Assembly (NCBI RefSeq): GCF_022009635.1 | Contig: NZ_CP091716.1 | Coordinates: 248,001-312,000, forward strand | Source of the DNA: Variovorax paradoxus | Lineage (GTDB): Bacteria > Pseudomonadota > Gammaproteobacteria > Burkholderiales > Burkholderiaceae_C | Length of the DNA: 64,000 bases | Direction of reading: 5' to 3' | Translations under genes and position numbers: made by a program | Shown: positions 1 through 8,067 of the stretch, piece after piece | How positions within the stretch are numbered: position 1 is the stretch's first letter | Layout of the letters: every line of letters starts with the position of its first letter | Notes under the pieces: generated by a model | Seen by the model: the letters and a program-made list of their open reading frames with translations, nothing else | What the model was told of the DNA's origin: nothing | Database searches by the model: none

Positions 1-119
1 GTGTAGCCGAACACGATCTTCGGGTTGGACTGCGCGAACGCCGGCAGCGCCGCGGCGGCCGATGCGGCAGCGATCGCCGACAGCAGGGTGCGCCGTTTCA
101 TCGGGGTCTTCGTCATCAT
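1..119 (-). CDS. Periplasmic solute-binding protein, N-terminal fragment (cut by window edge)
   Basis: Only the first 39 codons are inside the window. They encode a clear signal peptide: a basic n-region (MKRR), a long Ala/Leu core and an Ala-Phe-Ala cleavage site, followed by QSNPKIVFGY. This start is typical of extracytoplasmic binding proteins, either TctC/Bug or the ABC taurine/nitrate type; the family cannot be decided from this stub. Two tandem ATG codons (119 and 116) could serve as the start. The first overlaps the TGA of the tetR gene upstream, so the two are probably co-transcribed and translationally coupled. Confidence 0.6.
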   Translation of the reverse strand, partial: MMTKTPMKRRTLLSAIAAASAAAALPAFAQSNPKIVFGY

Positions 120-868
120 GTCTTCTGTCTCCGTGGGGTGGTTTTCGTGGATGGATTCCTGGCCGCCTTCGGCCGGGGCAGCGCGGCGCGCAGTCCGCCG
201 ACGATGAAGTTCACGAGCATCGGCGCCACGGCCGGGTCGGCGCGCTTGTTCTCGCCGCGCGAGAGCCGTTCGATGCGGCTGTCGTTCAGGTGGTGCAGCA
301 GCGAGCCCAGCGCGAACTGGTAGCCCCAGGCGACCTGGCTGCGCGTGGCGTGCGGCAGCGCGATGTGCAGCGCGTCGATGTAGGCCTCAGCCAGCGGGTC
401 GAAGTAGCCGCGCAGCACGCGGTCGGCTTCCTCGGTCGCGTGGTAGAGCTCGCGCGCCACCAGCAGCGCGTAGTACTCGCCCTCGGCGCTCGCGCGCAGC
501 GCCAGCACGGGCGCGGTGAAGGCTTCGATGATGCGGGGCAGGGTGCGCACGTCCTCGGGGTCGAGGGTCAGGGCGGCCAGGCCGGCCAGCCGTTCCTCGA
601 TGGTGTGGCCCCAGTGCTCGAAGATGGCGTGAAACAGCTCGTGCTTCTGGCCGTAGTAGTAGCCCACCAGCGCCAGCGGCACGCCGGCCTCCTCGGCGAT
701 CTGGCGGATCGTCACCACGTGGTAGCCGTGCCGCGCAAAAAGTTTCTCGGCCGCCAGCAGGATGGCGTGCTTGCGGTCGGGGCGGACAGTCTCGGCGGCG
801 ACTGCTGCGGAGGCAGGTGCAGCGGCGCGCAGGGCGCCGCGCTTGGTGGTCGGTGTGCGGGTGCTCAT
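116..868 (-). CDS. TetR/AcrR family transcriptional regulator
   Basis: This is a 250-residue one-component regulator. After an Ala-rich, poorly ordered N-terminal extension of about 30 residues, a TetR helix-turn-helix spans roughly residues 33-80 (AAEKLFARHGYHVVTIRQIA, then EEAGVPLALVGYYYGQKHEL). The rest is the helical ligand-binding and dimerisation half. Its stop codon overlaps the start of the downstream binding-protein gene, and its start is 100 bp from the divergent acetoacetyl-CoA synthetase gene. It probably represses that shared region, where a tandem repeat lies at 879-915. The ligand is unknown; an acyl-CoA is possible given the neighbour. Confidence 0.85.
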   Translation of the reverse strand: MSTRTPTTKRGALRAAAPASAAVAAETVRPDRKHAILLAAEKLFARHGYHVVTIRQIAEEAGVPLALVGYYYGQKHELFHAIFEHWGHTIEERLAGLAALTLDPEDVRTLPRIIEAFTAPVLALRASAEGEYYALLVARELYHATEEADRVLRGYFDPLAEAYIDALHIALPHATRSQVAWGYQFALGSLLHHLNDSRIERLSRGENKRADPAVAPMLVNFIVGGLRAALPRPKAARNPSTKTTPRRQKT

Positions 869-878
869 CGGGGCGTAT

Positions 879-915
879 TGAACGCTTGTACAAAAAACTT
901 GAACACGCGTACAAA
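879..915. promoter_or_regulatory. Tandem 17-bp repeats, candidate TetR operator
   Basis: Two copies of a 17-bp word start at 879 (TTGAACGCTTGTACAAA) and 899 (TTGAACACGCGTACAAA), exactly 20 bp apart or about two helical turns. The first contains the 8-bp palindrome TTGTACAA (886-893). They lie between the divergent tetR and acetoacetyl-CoA synthetase genes, 11 bp upstream of tetR and 54 bp upstream of the synthetase. The arrangement suits cooperative binding of two dimers on one DNA face. The assignment to this TetR is inferred from position. Confidence 0.5.
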
Positions 916-968
916 CCCTGAGGTCAACCCGGATTGAGCACGGTCGTTCGCGGCGCTACGCTCTCGGT

Positions 969-2972
969 ATGTCCGCCCCCAACATTCCCCAGATCCGCCT
1001 CTACCAGAACTGGCTGCGCGAGAAGCACGGCCTTTCCTTCGACAGCTACGACGCGCTGTGGCGCTGGTCGACCACCGAGCTCGACGCCTTCTGGCGCAGC
1101 ATCTGGGACTACGCCGCCATTCAGTCGCCCACGCCGCTCGCGTCCGGCGCCACCGTGCTGGCCGAACGGCGCATGCCCGGCGCGCAGTGGTTTCCCGGCG
1201 CCCAGGTCAACTACGCGCGCGAGGTGCTGCGCCACGTCGACGCGGCTCATGCCGCCGGCATGCCCGCGATCGTGAGCGACAACGAACGCGGCGACGTGCG
1301 CGAGATGTCCTGGCCCGAAATGCGCCGCCAGGTCGCGTCGGTCGCGCTCACGCTCAGGGCGCTGGGCGTGCGCCGCGGCGACCGTGTCGCGGCCTACATG
1401 CCCAACGTGCCCGAAACCATGGTCGCGTTCCTGGCGTGCTCCAGCATCGGCGCGGTCTGGAGCGTGTGCGCGCCCGACATGGGCACCGCCGCCGTGGCCG
1501 ACCGCTTCCGGCAGATCGAGCCCAAGGTGCTGATCGCGGTGGACGGCGTGCACTACGGCGGCAAGCCGCTCGACCGCAGCGCGGTGCTGCAGGAGCTGCG
1601 CGGCCAGCTGCCCAGCGTGAAGAAGCTGGTGCTGGTGAAGTCGCCGTTCGCGGCCAACGCGGTGCCGCACGACATCGACTGGTCGCGTGCCATCGGCCGC
1701 TACGACGACGAGGTGAACGCCTTCGAACCCGAATGGCTGCCCTTCGACCATCCGATCTGGATCGTCTACTCCAGCGGCACCACAGGCCTGCCCAAGCCCA
1801 TCGTGCACGGGCAGGGCGGCATCATCCTCACCATGCACGCCTGCGGCCTGCACAACGACGTGGGCGCGAGCTACGGCGCCAACAACCTGGGCGAGCGCTA
1901 CCACTGGTACAGCTCCACCGGCTGGGTCATGTGGAACTCGCAGCTCTCGGGCATGGCCTTCGGCGCCACCATCTGCATCTACGACGGCAACCCGGCCGGC
2001 AGCAAGGAAAAGCCCGACTGGAGCGTACTGTGGCGCTTCGTCGCGCGGCACAAGGTCACCTTCTTCGGCGCAGGCGCGGCCTACTTCACCAACTGCATGA
2101 AGGCCGGCCTCGTCGCCAGGGACTGCGGCGACCTGTCGGCCGTGCGCGCGCTCGGCAGCACCGGCTCGCCGCTGCCCGAGGAAGTGCAGCGCTGGGGCTC
2201 GCGGCAGATTCTCGACGCGGGTTCGAGCGAGGTGTGGTGGTGCAACATCTCCGGCGGCACCGACTTCTGCGGCGCCTTCGTCGGCGGCAACCGCGACCTG
2301 CCCGAAGTGCCCGGCCAGATGCAGTGCCGCGAACTCGGCCACGCCGTGGAGGCCTGGAACGACGACGGCCAGCCCGTCATCGGCGAGGTTGGCGAGCTGG
2401 TGTGCACCCAGCCCATTCCGTCGATGCCGCTGTACTTCTGGGGCGACGAAGGCAACGCGCGCTACCTGTCGAGCTACTTCGACACTTACCCGGGCGTCTG
2501 GCGCCACGGCGACTGGATCAGGATCGGCACCGACGGCGGCTGCATCATCTACGGCCGCAGCGACGCCACCATCAACCGCCAGGGCCTGCGCATGGGCACC
2601 AGCGAGATCTACAGCGCGGTCGAAGGCCTGCCCGAGGTGCTCGACTCGATGGTGGTCGACCTCGAATACCTGGGCCGCGACAGCTACATGCCGCTGTTCG
2701 TGGTGCTGCGCCCGGGCGTGGCGCTCGACGACGGCATGCGCGCGCGGCTGAACAACGCCATCAAGACCTCGCTGTCGCCGCGCTTCGTGCCCAACGACAT
2801 CTTCCAGGTGCCGGAGATCCCGCGCACGCTCTCGGGCAAGAAGCAGGAACTGCCGATCAAGAAGCTGCTGCTGGGGCAGCCGCTGGAGAAGGTGGTCAAC
2901 CGCGAGGCGATGGCAAACCCCGGAAGCCTCGAGTGGTATGTGGCCTTCGCCGCGGAGCGTGCCTCCGCATAA
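969..2972 (+). CDS. aacS: Acetoacetyl-CoA synthetase (acetoacetate--CoA ligase)
   Basis: This 667-residue ANL-superfamily enzyme activates acetoacetate with ATP and CoA to acetoacetyl-CoA in the cytoplasm. It serves use of ketone bodies and polyhydroxybutyrate products. The phosphate-binding loop YSSGTTGLPKPIVHG is at about residues 267-281. The adenylation motif YGRSDATINRQGLRMG and the C-terminal lysine region SGKKQELPIKK are present. Length and N-terminus (WLREKHGLSF...YDALWRWS) match the acetoacetate-CoA ligase subfamily better than acetyl-CoA synthetases. The ATG at 969 agrees with the family start. The gene is divergent from tetR and followed after 7 bp by a lipoprotein gene. Confidence 0.93.
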   Translation: MSAPNIPQIRLYQNWLREKHGLSFDSYDALWRWSTTELDAFWRSIWDYAAIQSPTPLASGATVLAERRMPGAQWFPGAQVNYAREVLRHVDAAHAAGMPAIVSDNERGDVREMSWPEMRRQVASVALTLRALGVRRGDRVAAYMPNVPETMVAFLACSSIGAVWSVCAPDMGTAAVADRFRQIEPKVLIAVDGVHYGGKPLDRSAVLQELRGQLPSVKKLVLVKSPFAANAVPHDIDWSRAIGRYDDEVNAFEPEWLPFDHPIWIVYSSGTTGLPKPIVHGQGGIILTMHACGLHNDVGASYGANNLGERYHWYSSTGWVMWNSQLSGMAFGATICIYDGNPAGSKEKPDWSVLWRFVARHKVTFFGAGAAYFTNCMKAGLVARDCGDLSAVRALGSTGSPLPEEVQRWGSRQILDAGSSEVWWCNISGGTDFCGAFVGGNRDLPEVPGQMQCRELGHAVEAWNDDGQPVIGEVGELVCTQPIPSMPLYFWGDEGNARYLSSYFDTYPGVWRHGDWIRIGTDGGCIIYGRSDATINRQGLRMGTSEIYSAVEGLPEVLDSMVVDLEYLGRDSYMPLFVVLRPGVALDDGMRARLNNAIKTSLSPRFVPNDIFQVPEIPRTLSGKKQELPIKKLLLGQPLEKVVNREAMANPGSLEWYVAFAAERASA

Positions 2973-2979
2973 TGGGCGG

Positions 2980-3426
2980 ATGAAAAGACGTACCAGCCTC
3001 CTCATGTTTTCCGCCGTGGCAGGCGCTTCTTTGCTGGGTGCCTGCGCGGCGCCTTCGTCGTCCGGACCCGCTGCCGGAGCCTCTCAGCTGCGGGTGACCG
3101 GCACCGTTGCCTACCGCGAGCGCATCGCGCTCGACCCCGCGGCCGAGGTCGTGGTGCAGCTGCTCGACGTGTCGCGCATGGATGCGCCCTCGACCGTGCT
3201 GGCCGAGCAGCGCTTCAAGGCCGACGGCAGGCAGCCGCCGTTCGCCTACGAGCTGAAGGCGGATGCGGCCCGCATCGATCCGCGCATGCGCTATGCCGTG
3301 TCGGCGCGCATCTCGCGCGGCGAGCAGCTGCTGTTCATCAACGACACGCAGTACTCGGTGCTCACGCAGGGCAACGGCACCAGCGCCAACCTGGTGCTGG
3401 TGCGCGTCACCCAGTCGCCGCGCTGA
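2980..3426 (+). CDS. YbaY/YscW-family lipoprotein
   Basis: The start at 2980 gives a 148-residue protein with a short lipoprotein signal (MKRRTSLLMF then LLGAC) whose cysteine would be lipidated. The mature part is a single beta-rich domain with VTGTVAYRERIALDPAAEVVVQ, DVSRMDAPSTVLAE and a closing VLTQGNGTSANLVLVRV. This is the pattern of the YbaY/YscW domain found in outer-membrane lipoproteins. A 14-codon upstream extension would overlap aacS and mask the signal peptide, so I rejected it. It may read through from aacS. Its function is unknown. Confidence 0.8.
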   Translation: MKRRTSLLMFSAVAGASLLGACAAPSSSGPAAGASQLRVTGTVAYRERIALDPAAEVVVQLLDVSRMDAPSTVLAEQRFKADGRQPPFAYELKADAARIDPRMRYAVSARISRGEQLLFINDTQYSVLTQGNGTSANLVLVRVTQSPR

Positions 3427-3434
3427 GGCGGGCG

Positions 3435-5369
3435 CTAAGAAGTCATCAGTTCGTAGAGCACCAGCGGCGTCTGGCGGCCGCGCAGCTCCACGAGTTCTTC
3501 GATGCGGCGCGCATGCAGCCGGCCCTGCAGGCCCGCGAACGTCACCTCCGACATCAGCACCTGCGTGCCCAGCTGCTTGTTGATGCCCTCGATGCGGCTC
3601 GCCACGTTGATCACGTCGCCGAACGCGGTGTACGACAGCCGGTCGTTCGAGCCCAGCACCCCCGCGATCACCATGCCCGTGTGAATGCCCACGCGCGTGC
3701 GGAATTCGGGCAGGCCCTGTTCTTCCCACCGGCGGTTGAGCTCGTCCATTTCCACATGCAGCTCGAGGGCCGCCAGGCAGGCCTTGTACTCCGCGTCCGG
3801 CAGGTCGGCGGGCGCACCCCACAGCACCATGATGCCGTCGCCGATGAACTTGTCGACCATGCCGCCGTGCCGCGCGAACACCGCCGTCGCGAGGTTGAAG
3901 TATTCGGTCAGCATGCCCACCAGCACGTCGGTGTCGAGCGACTCCGAGATCGAGGTGAAGCCCTCCACGTCGGTGAACGTCACCGTCACCCGGCGCGGCG
4001 AACCGCTGGGCGCGAGCGCATGGCCGTCGGCGACCAGCTGGTTGATGACGTCCACCGGCACGAATTTGCTGAAGGCCTTGAGGCTGCGCGCCGAGTCGTC
4101 CAGCGCCTGGTCCAGGTGCTGGATCTCGAGCACGCGGCTGGGCTCGCGCGGCAGGTTGTCGAGCTCCAGCAGGCCGATGCGCCGCGCGATGTGCGAGAGG
4201 TTTTCCACCGGCGAGGTCACCAGCTTCGACAGCTTGAGCGACATGAACAGCGCGAACGCCAGGAAGGCAAGCGCCAGCAGCACGCCCAGCAGCACCGCAT
4301 GCCGCAGCTCGCCCAGCAGGATGTCTTCGGGCACCCAGCTCACCAGCTGCCAGCCCGTGCTGTGGATGAACGAGGTCTGCACCAAGTAGTTGTGCCCCTC
4401 GTAGGTGAAGGAAAACGCGGTGTCATGGTGGCTGCCCGCGGTGCCGTCGGCCAGCATGCGGGCGTGCAGCGCGCCGAGCGCGCCCGATGGAGCCTCCAGC
4501 TTGTGCAGCACGCCCGGGTGGTCGCTGCGCGCGAGCACATGGAAGTCGGCGCTCAGCAGGGCGCTGTCGCCATAGCCGCCGCTGCTGCTGAACTGCTGCA
4601 CGAATCCTGAAAGGCGCCCCAGCGACACATCGCCCGCCACCACCAGCGCCTGCGTGCTGCCCGCGGCATCGCGGCGCCTGGCCGGCAGCGCGTAGGTCAC
4701 GCCCAGTTCCTGCGCGGCGGCGAAGACATAGGGCTGCGTCCAGATCGGCCCCTGCGCCTTGCGGGCCTGCAGATACCAGCTGCGCCGCGTCGGGTCGTAG
4801 CTGCTGCGAAGGGTCTCCACGCGCTGCGTGGCGTAGCGGTCTTGCGCATCGGCCTCGGCCACGGGCGGCGGCTTGTAGTGCCAGGTCTCGGTGGTGAACG
4901 CCGGTCCGCGCTCGATGTGCCGCATGGCGGGCGTGGGGTAGCGCAGCGCCATCAGCATCTGGCCGGCTTCATTCGCCACGTAGATGCTGTCGAGCTCGGG
5001 CGATTGCGCCAGCAGCGTCCACAGAAGCTCCGAGGTTCTCTCGGACTGCTCGCCCGCGGGCCGCAGGCTGGGGGCGCTGCCCACCGCGCCGATCACCGAC
5101 TCGGCCTTCTGCAGGAAGGCCTGCACCTTGTCTTCGGTGCGGTCGTGATTGGCCTTGTGCGCGGATATGCCGATCCGCGACACCAGCCGCTGCGACCCCC
5201 AATAGCCAAGCGACACCAGCAGCAGCGACTGCGTGAGCGCCACCGCGCTGACGATGGTGCCCACATCTACCCTGAAGTGCCGCGAGCGCCTGGGGGGCGG
5301 CGCCGTGGCGGCGGATTCGAAAGGCGGCTTTCCCGCCACATCCGGATTCCCGGACGAGTTCTTGTTCAT
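3435..5369 (-). CDS. Membrane-bound class III adenylate cyclase with extracellular Cache sensor
   Basis: The 644-residue protein has a TM helix near residues 36-60, a periplasmic dCache-like sensor to about 350, a second TM helix (HAVLLGVLLALAFLAFALFM), a HAMP-like linker and a C-terminal cyclase domain from about 462. Metal-binding Asp467 (FTDVEGFT) and Asp511 (DKFIGDG) are intact. Adenine-selecting Lys507 and Asp585 (FGDVINVASR) and transition-state Arg592 point to cAMP rather than cGMP. It therefore probably converts an external chemical signal into cAMP. The ATG at 5369 is preferred over an upstream in-frame start because the extra 54 residues are Pro/Arg-rich and lack family character. 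The ligand is unknown. Confidence 0.88.
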   Translation of the reverse strand: MNKNSSGNPDVAGKPPFESAATAPPPRRSRHFRVDVGTIVSAVALTQSLLLVSLGYWGSQRLVSRIGISAHKANHDRTEDKVQAFLQKAESVIGAVGSAPSLRPAGEQSERTSELLWTLLAQSPELDSIYVANEAGQMLMALRYPTPAMRHIERGPAFTTETWHYKPPPVAEADAQDRYATQRVETLRSSYDPTRRSWYLQARKAQGPIWTQPYVFAAAQELGVTYALPARRRDAAGSTQALVVAGDVSLGRLSGFVQQFSSSGGYGDSALLSADFHVLARSDHPGVLHKLEAPSGALGALHARMLADGTAGSHHDTAFSFTYEGHNYLVQTSFIHSTGWQLVSWVPEDILLGELRHAVLLGVLLALAFLAFALFMSLKLSKLVTSPVENLSHIARRIGLLELDNLPREPSRVLEIQHLDQALDDSARSLKAFSKFVPVDVINQLVADGHALAPSGSPRRVTVTFTDVEGFTSISESLDTDVLVGMLTEYFNLATAVFARHGGMVDKFIGDGIMVLWGAPADLPDAEYKACLAALELHVEMDELNRRWEEQGLPEFRTRVGIHTGMVIAGVLGSNDRLSYTAFGDVINVASRIEGINKQLGTQVLMSEVTFAGLQGRLHARRIEELVELRGRQTPLVLYELMTS

Positions 5370-5582
5370 ACAGCTCCCTGACGACCACTCGAACACACCC
5401 GCGCCGCGAAGGCGCGGATCGGCATCCGGCGGGCCCGCGGCCCCGATCGTTGGTGTCGGGGATCCTGGCGGGTGCCGGATGCGGTGGGGATTTTCGCTGC
5501 TCTTGGCTGTCGTTGTGCTTGCGTCGGCCAAGAAGAACGGTCGTGCGGGAAAGCCCTGTGGCGCGGCGCCGGGCCGCCGTGT

Positions 5583-6293
5583 TCAGCGCGCGTCGTGGAA
5601 GATGATGCCCAGCGTATGCCGCCGTCCCGAGCGCAGCCGGCTCACGCCGTGGCGCATCGTCACGCGGTAGCTGCCGCGCGTGCCCGACACCGGCCGCTGG
5701 TTGACCGCGAAGATCACCGCCTCGCCCCGTGCGAGCGAGACGACTTCGGCGCGCGACTGCATGCGCGGGCGCTGCTCGGTCAGCACGAACTCGCCGCCGG
5801 TGAAGTCTTCGCCCGGCTGGCTCAGCAGCACCGTGAGCTGCAGCGGAAACTGCAGGTCGCCGTAGAGGTCCTGGTGCAGGCAGTTGTAGTCGCCTTCCTG
5901 GTAGCGCAGCAGCAGCGGGGTGGGGCGCAGCTGGCCCGCAGCGTGGCAGCGCGCGAGGTAGTCGGCGTGCTCCGGCGGGTAGTCGGCGGGCTGGCCCATC
6001 GCGGCGGCCCAGGCATTGGCCAGCGGCGCGAGGCGCTCGTACAGGGCGCCGCGCCATGCGGCCAGCTTGTTCGGCAGCGGGTTCGCGAAGTACTGGTACT
6101 CGCCCTGGCCGAAGCCGTGGCGCTGCATCACGACGCGGCTGCGGAAGTGCGCGGGCTGGTCGTACATGGCCGAAAGCGCGGCGCACTCCTTCGGCGTGAA
6201 GAGCACGCCGGTGGTGGCGCAGCCGCGGGCGGCGAGTTCGGTTTCGATGCGGGGCCAGTCGAGTGCTTCGACGAGGGATGCGGGCGTTGTCAT
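5583..6293 (-). CDS. 2OG-Fe(II) oxygenase
   Basis: This 236-residue double-stranded beta-helix oxygenase has the full iron triad: His140-x-Asp142 in CLHQDLYG and His215 in VTMRHGVSRL. A 2-oxoglutarate-binding Arg lies at 224 or 225 in RSGRRHTLGI. The sequence resembles the 2OG-Fe(II) family annotated as linked to damaged nucleic acid, but I cannot assign a substrate. The start at 6293 follows the conserved N-terminus. The 213 bp between its stop and the adenylate cyclase start hold no convincing gene or terminator. Confidence 0.8.
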   Translation of the reverse strand: MTTPASLVEALDWPRIETELAARGCATTGVLFTPKECAALSAMYDQPAHFRSRVVMQRHGFGQGEYQYFANPLPNKLAAWRGALYERLAPLANAWAAAMGQPADYPPEHADYLARCHAAGQLRPTPLLLRYQEGDYNCLHQDLYGDLQFPLQLTVLLSQPGEDFTGGEFVLTEQRPRMQSRAEVVSLARGEAVIFAVNQRPVSGTRGSYRVTMRHGVSRLRSGRRHTLGIIFHDAR

Positions 6294-6397
6294 GCCTTGA
6301 GTGTCCGGTCTCGGCGGCCGCGCCGCTCGCCGTTTTCGGACGCGGGTTTTCGCCCGGCAGGCAACGAGCCTCCCGTGTTTTGAGCGATCATCCGTCC

Positions 6398-6745
6398 ATG
6401 GCAAGAGAAAAAACCACCGCTCGCGAGAACCCGTCGGGGCAGCTGGTGCAAGGCCGTTCGGTGGCGACGCTGGGGCGCGGCATGGCGCTGGTGAAGGTCG
6501 GCAGGGCCCCGCGACCGGTCGTGCGTCCCGAAGACAACACCACGGTGCTGCTGAAGAAGGCGGCCCGAGCGCTCGCCAAGCCGGGCATCGACCGGTCCGT
6601 CGTTTTTCGGGGCCCCAACGCGGCCAAGGTATTCGCCTACTACGCCTACCCGCAAGACCCGACCAAGGTCGTTCGCGAAGCCGCCGACGGCACCAAGGTG
6701 ATCGGCCGGCTGGTCGACGGCAGGTTCCGCGCGAGCAAGGCGTGA
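6398..6745 (+). CDS. Small basic protein paired with zeta-like kinase (possible antitoxin partner)
   Basis: This 115-residue basic protein is of no family I recognise. The C-terminal half looks folded (SVVFRGPNAAKVFAYYAYPQ, then DPTKVVREAADGTKVIGRLV), while the first 30 residues look disordered. Its TGA overlaps the GTG start of the zeta-like kinase (GTGA), so the two are translationally coupled in the order usual for antitoxin then toxin. Unlike the classical epsilon antitoxin it is basic rather than an acidic helical protein, so a neutralising role is only a hypothesis. No good ribosome-binding site precedes the ATG. Confidence 0.6.
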   Translation: MAREKTTARENPSGQLVQGRSVATLGRGMALVKVGRAPRPVVRPEDNTTVLLKKAARALAKPGIDRSVVFRGPNAAKVFAYYAYPQDPTKVVREAADGTKVIGRLVDGRFRASKA

Positions 6746-7557
6746 GCCTGCGTCCGCCGAGCCTCGAGAAGCTCCTGGAGCAGACGCAGGGGCCGCGCCC
6801 GGTGGCGTTCGTTCTCGCGGGCCACAACGGCTCCGGCAAGTCCACGCTCTGGTACTCGCGGCTGGCCGCGTCGCTGCGGCTGCCGCTCATCAATGCCGAC
6901 CGGATGATGATGTCCATCCTGCCGGACGCCGACCCCCGGACGGGCCACATCCCCCTCTGGGCCCAGCAGCTGCGCGACGACGACCTGAAGTGGCAGGTGC
7001 TGTCCCAGGAAGGCGTGCGCGCGTTCAAGAGCCTGGTGATGGACCAGCGCATGCCCTTCGCCTTCGAGACGGTCTTCTCCCACTGGAAGCCGCTGCCGGG
7101 TGGCGGCCACGAGTCGAAGGCGGACGACATCCGCGCGATGCAGCAGGCGGGCTACTTCGTCGTGCTGCTCTTCGTCGGCCTGGTGTCGGTGGACATGTCC
7201 GTCTTTCGCGTGAGCACCCGCAAGCAGCAGGGCGGCCACGACGTGGACCGCAAGAAACTGGTCGAGCGCTTTCCCCGCACGCAGGCCGCGGTCGGCCACG
7301 CGGCGCAGATCGCGAACATGACGCTCATGTTCGACAACAGCCGCTCGGAGAAAGACGCCTTCGCGCTGGTGCGGGCGCAGGCGAAGAAGTCGGTTCTCTT
7401 CGACGCGCGCGATCCCCAGTTCAAGGTCGATCCTCAACTCCGGGCCGTGTGCGATCCGTGGCTCGAGAAAGTGGCGGGGCCGTTCAAGCCGCAACGCGGC
7501 TCGCCGCCGAAGCAGAAAATCACACCGCAACAACCACCGGGCCGGAGCACCCCATGA
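6742..7557 (+). CDS. Zeta-toxin-like P-loop kinase
   Basis: The 271-residue protein carries zeta toxin signatures: Walker A GHNGSGKST at about 27-35, the substrate-binding motif INADRMM with Asp53, FETVFSH with Glu109, and an Arg-rich GHDVDRKKLVERFPRT. Zeta toxins phosphorylate UDP-N-acetylglucosamine and block cell-wall synthesis; that activity is inferred here. The GTG start at 6742 overlaps the stop of the upstream small gene, and its own stop overlaps the ATG of the GFA gene. Residues after about 245 are a Pro/Gln/Lys-rich tail. It could be a chromosomal toxin or a housekeeping sugar-nucleotide kinase. Confidence 0.75.
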   Translation: MSLRPPSLEKLLEQTQGPRPVAFVLAGHNGSGKSTLWYSRLAASLRLPLINADRMMMSILPDADPRTGHIPLWAQQLRDDDLKWQVLSQEGVRAFKSLVMDQRMPFAFETVFSHWKPLPGGGHESKADDIRAMQQAGYFVVLLFVGLVSVDMSVFRVSTRKQQGGHDVDRKKLVERFPRTQAAVGHAAQIANMTLMFDNSRSEKDAFALVRAQAKKSVLFDARDPQFKVDPQLRAVCDPWLEKVAGPFKPQRGSPPKQKITPQQPPGRSTP

Positions 7558-8063
7558 GCACCACCTCGAATCCATCTCCCGATCAAGCCGGCGACGGCTG
7601 GCAACTCCCCTGGACCGGCGGCTGCCGCTGCGGCCAGGTGCGCCTGCGCATCAGCGCGCCGCCGCTGCTGTCGATGGCCTGCCATTGCACCGGCTGCCAG
7701 GCCATGAGCGCGAGCGCCTTCTCGCTCTCGCTCGCCATTCCCGCGCAGGGCTTCGAGGTCGTGTCGGGCGAACCCGTCGTCGGCGGTCTGCACGGCGCCG
7801 AGTCGCATCACTTCTTCTGCCCGCACTGCAAGAGCTGGATGTTCACCCGCACCGAAGGCCTCGACTACTTCGTCAACCTCCGGCCGTCGATGCTCGACCG
7901 CCACGCATGGGTCGAGCCCTTCGTCGAAACCTGGACCGACGAGAAGCTGCCCTGGGCCACCACGCCCGCGAAACACAGCTTCGGCGCCTTGCCCGCGATG
8001 GATGCCTTTCCGGCGCTGATAGAGGCCTACGCCAGGGAAGGCGCGCGGCCCGCGAAGGGTTGA
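7554..8063 (+). CDS. GFA (CENP-V/Mss4-like) family protein
   Basis: This 169-residue zinc-binding beta-tent protein has the GFA cysteine pattern GGCRCGQV, then CHCTGCQAMS, then FCPHCKSWM. Family members include the putative glutathione-dependent formaldehyde-activating enzyme, but most have no proven reaction. The gene starts within the stop of the zeta-like kinase gene and ends 4 nt before the hydratase gene, so the four genes from 6398 to 8880 look like one transcript. The kinase link may be positional only. Confidence 0.85.
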   Translation: MSTTSNPSPDQAGDGWQLPWTGGCRCGQVRLRISAPPLLSMACHCTGCQAMSASAFSLSLAIPAQGFEVVSGEPVVGGLHGAESHHFFCPHCKSWMFTRTEGLDYFVNLRPSMLDRHAWVEPFVETWTDEKLPWATTPAKHSFGALPAMDAFPALIEAYAREGARPAKG

Positions 8064-8067
8064 TGCC

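Noticed and set aside
924..3005. Long minus-strand open frame opposite aacS
   Set aside because: Arg/His/Ala/Val-rich translation with no domain; a codon-bias shadow of the real gene.
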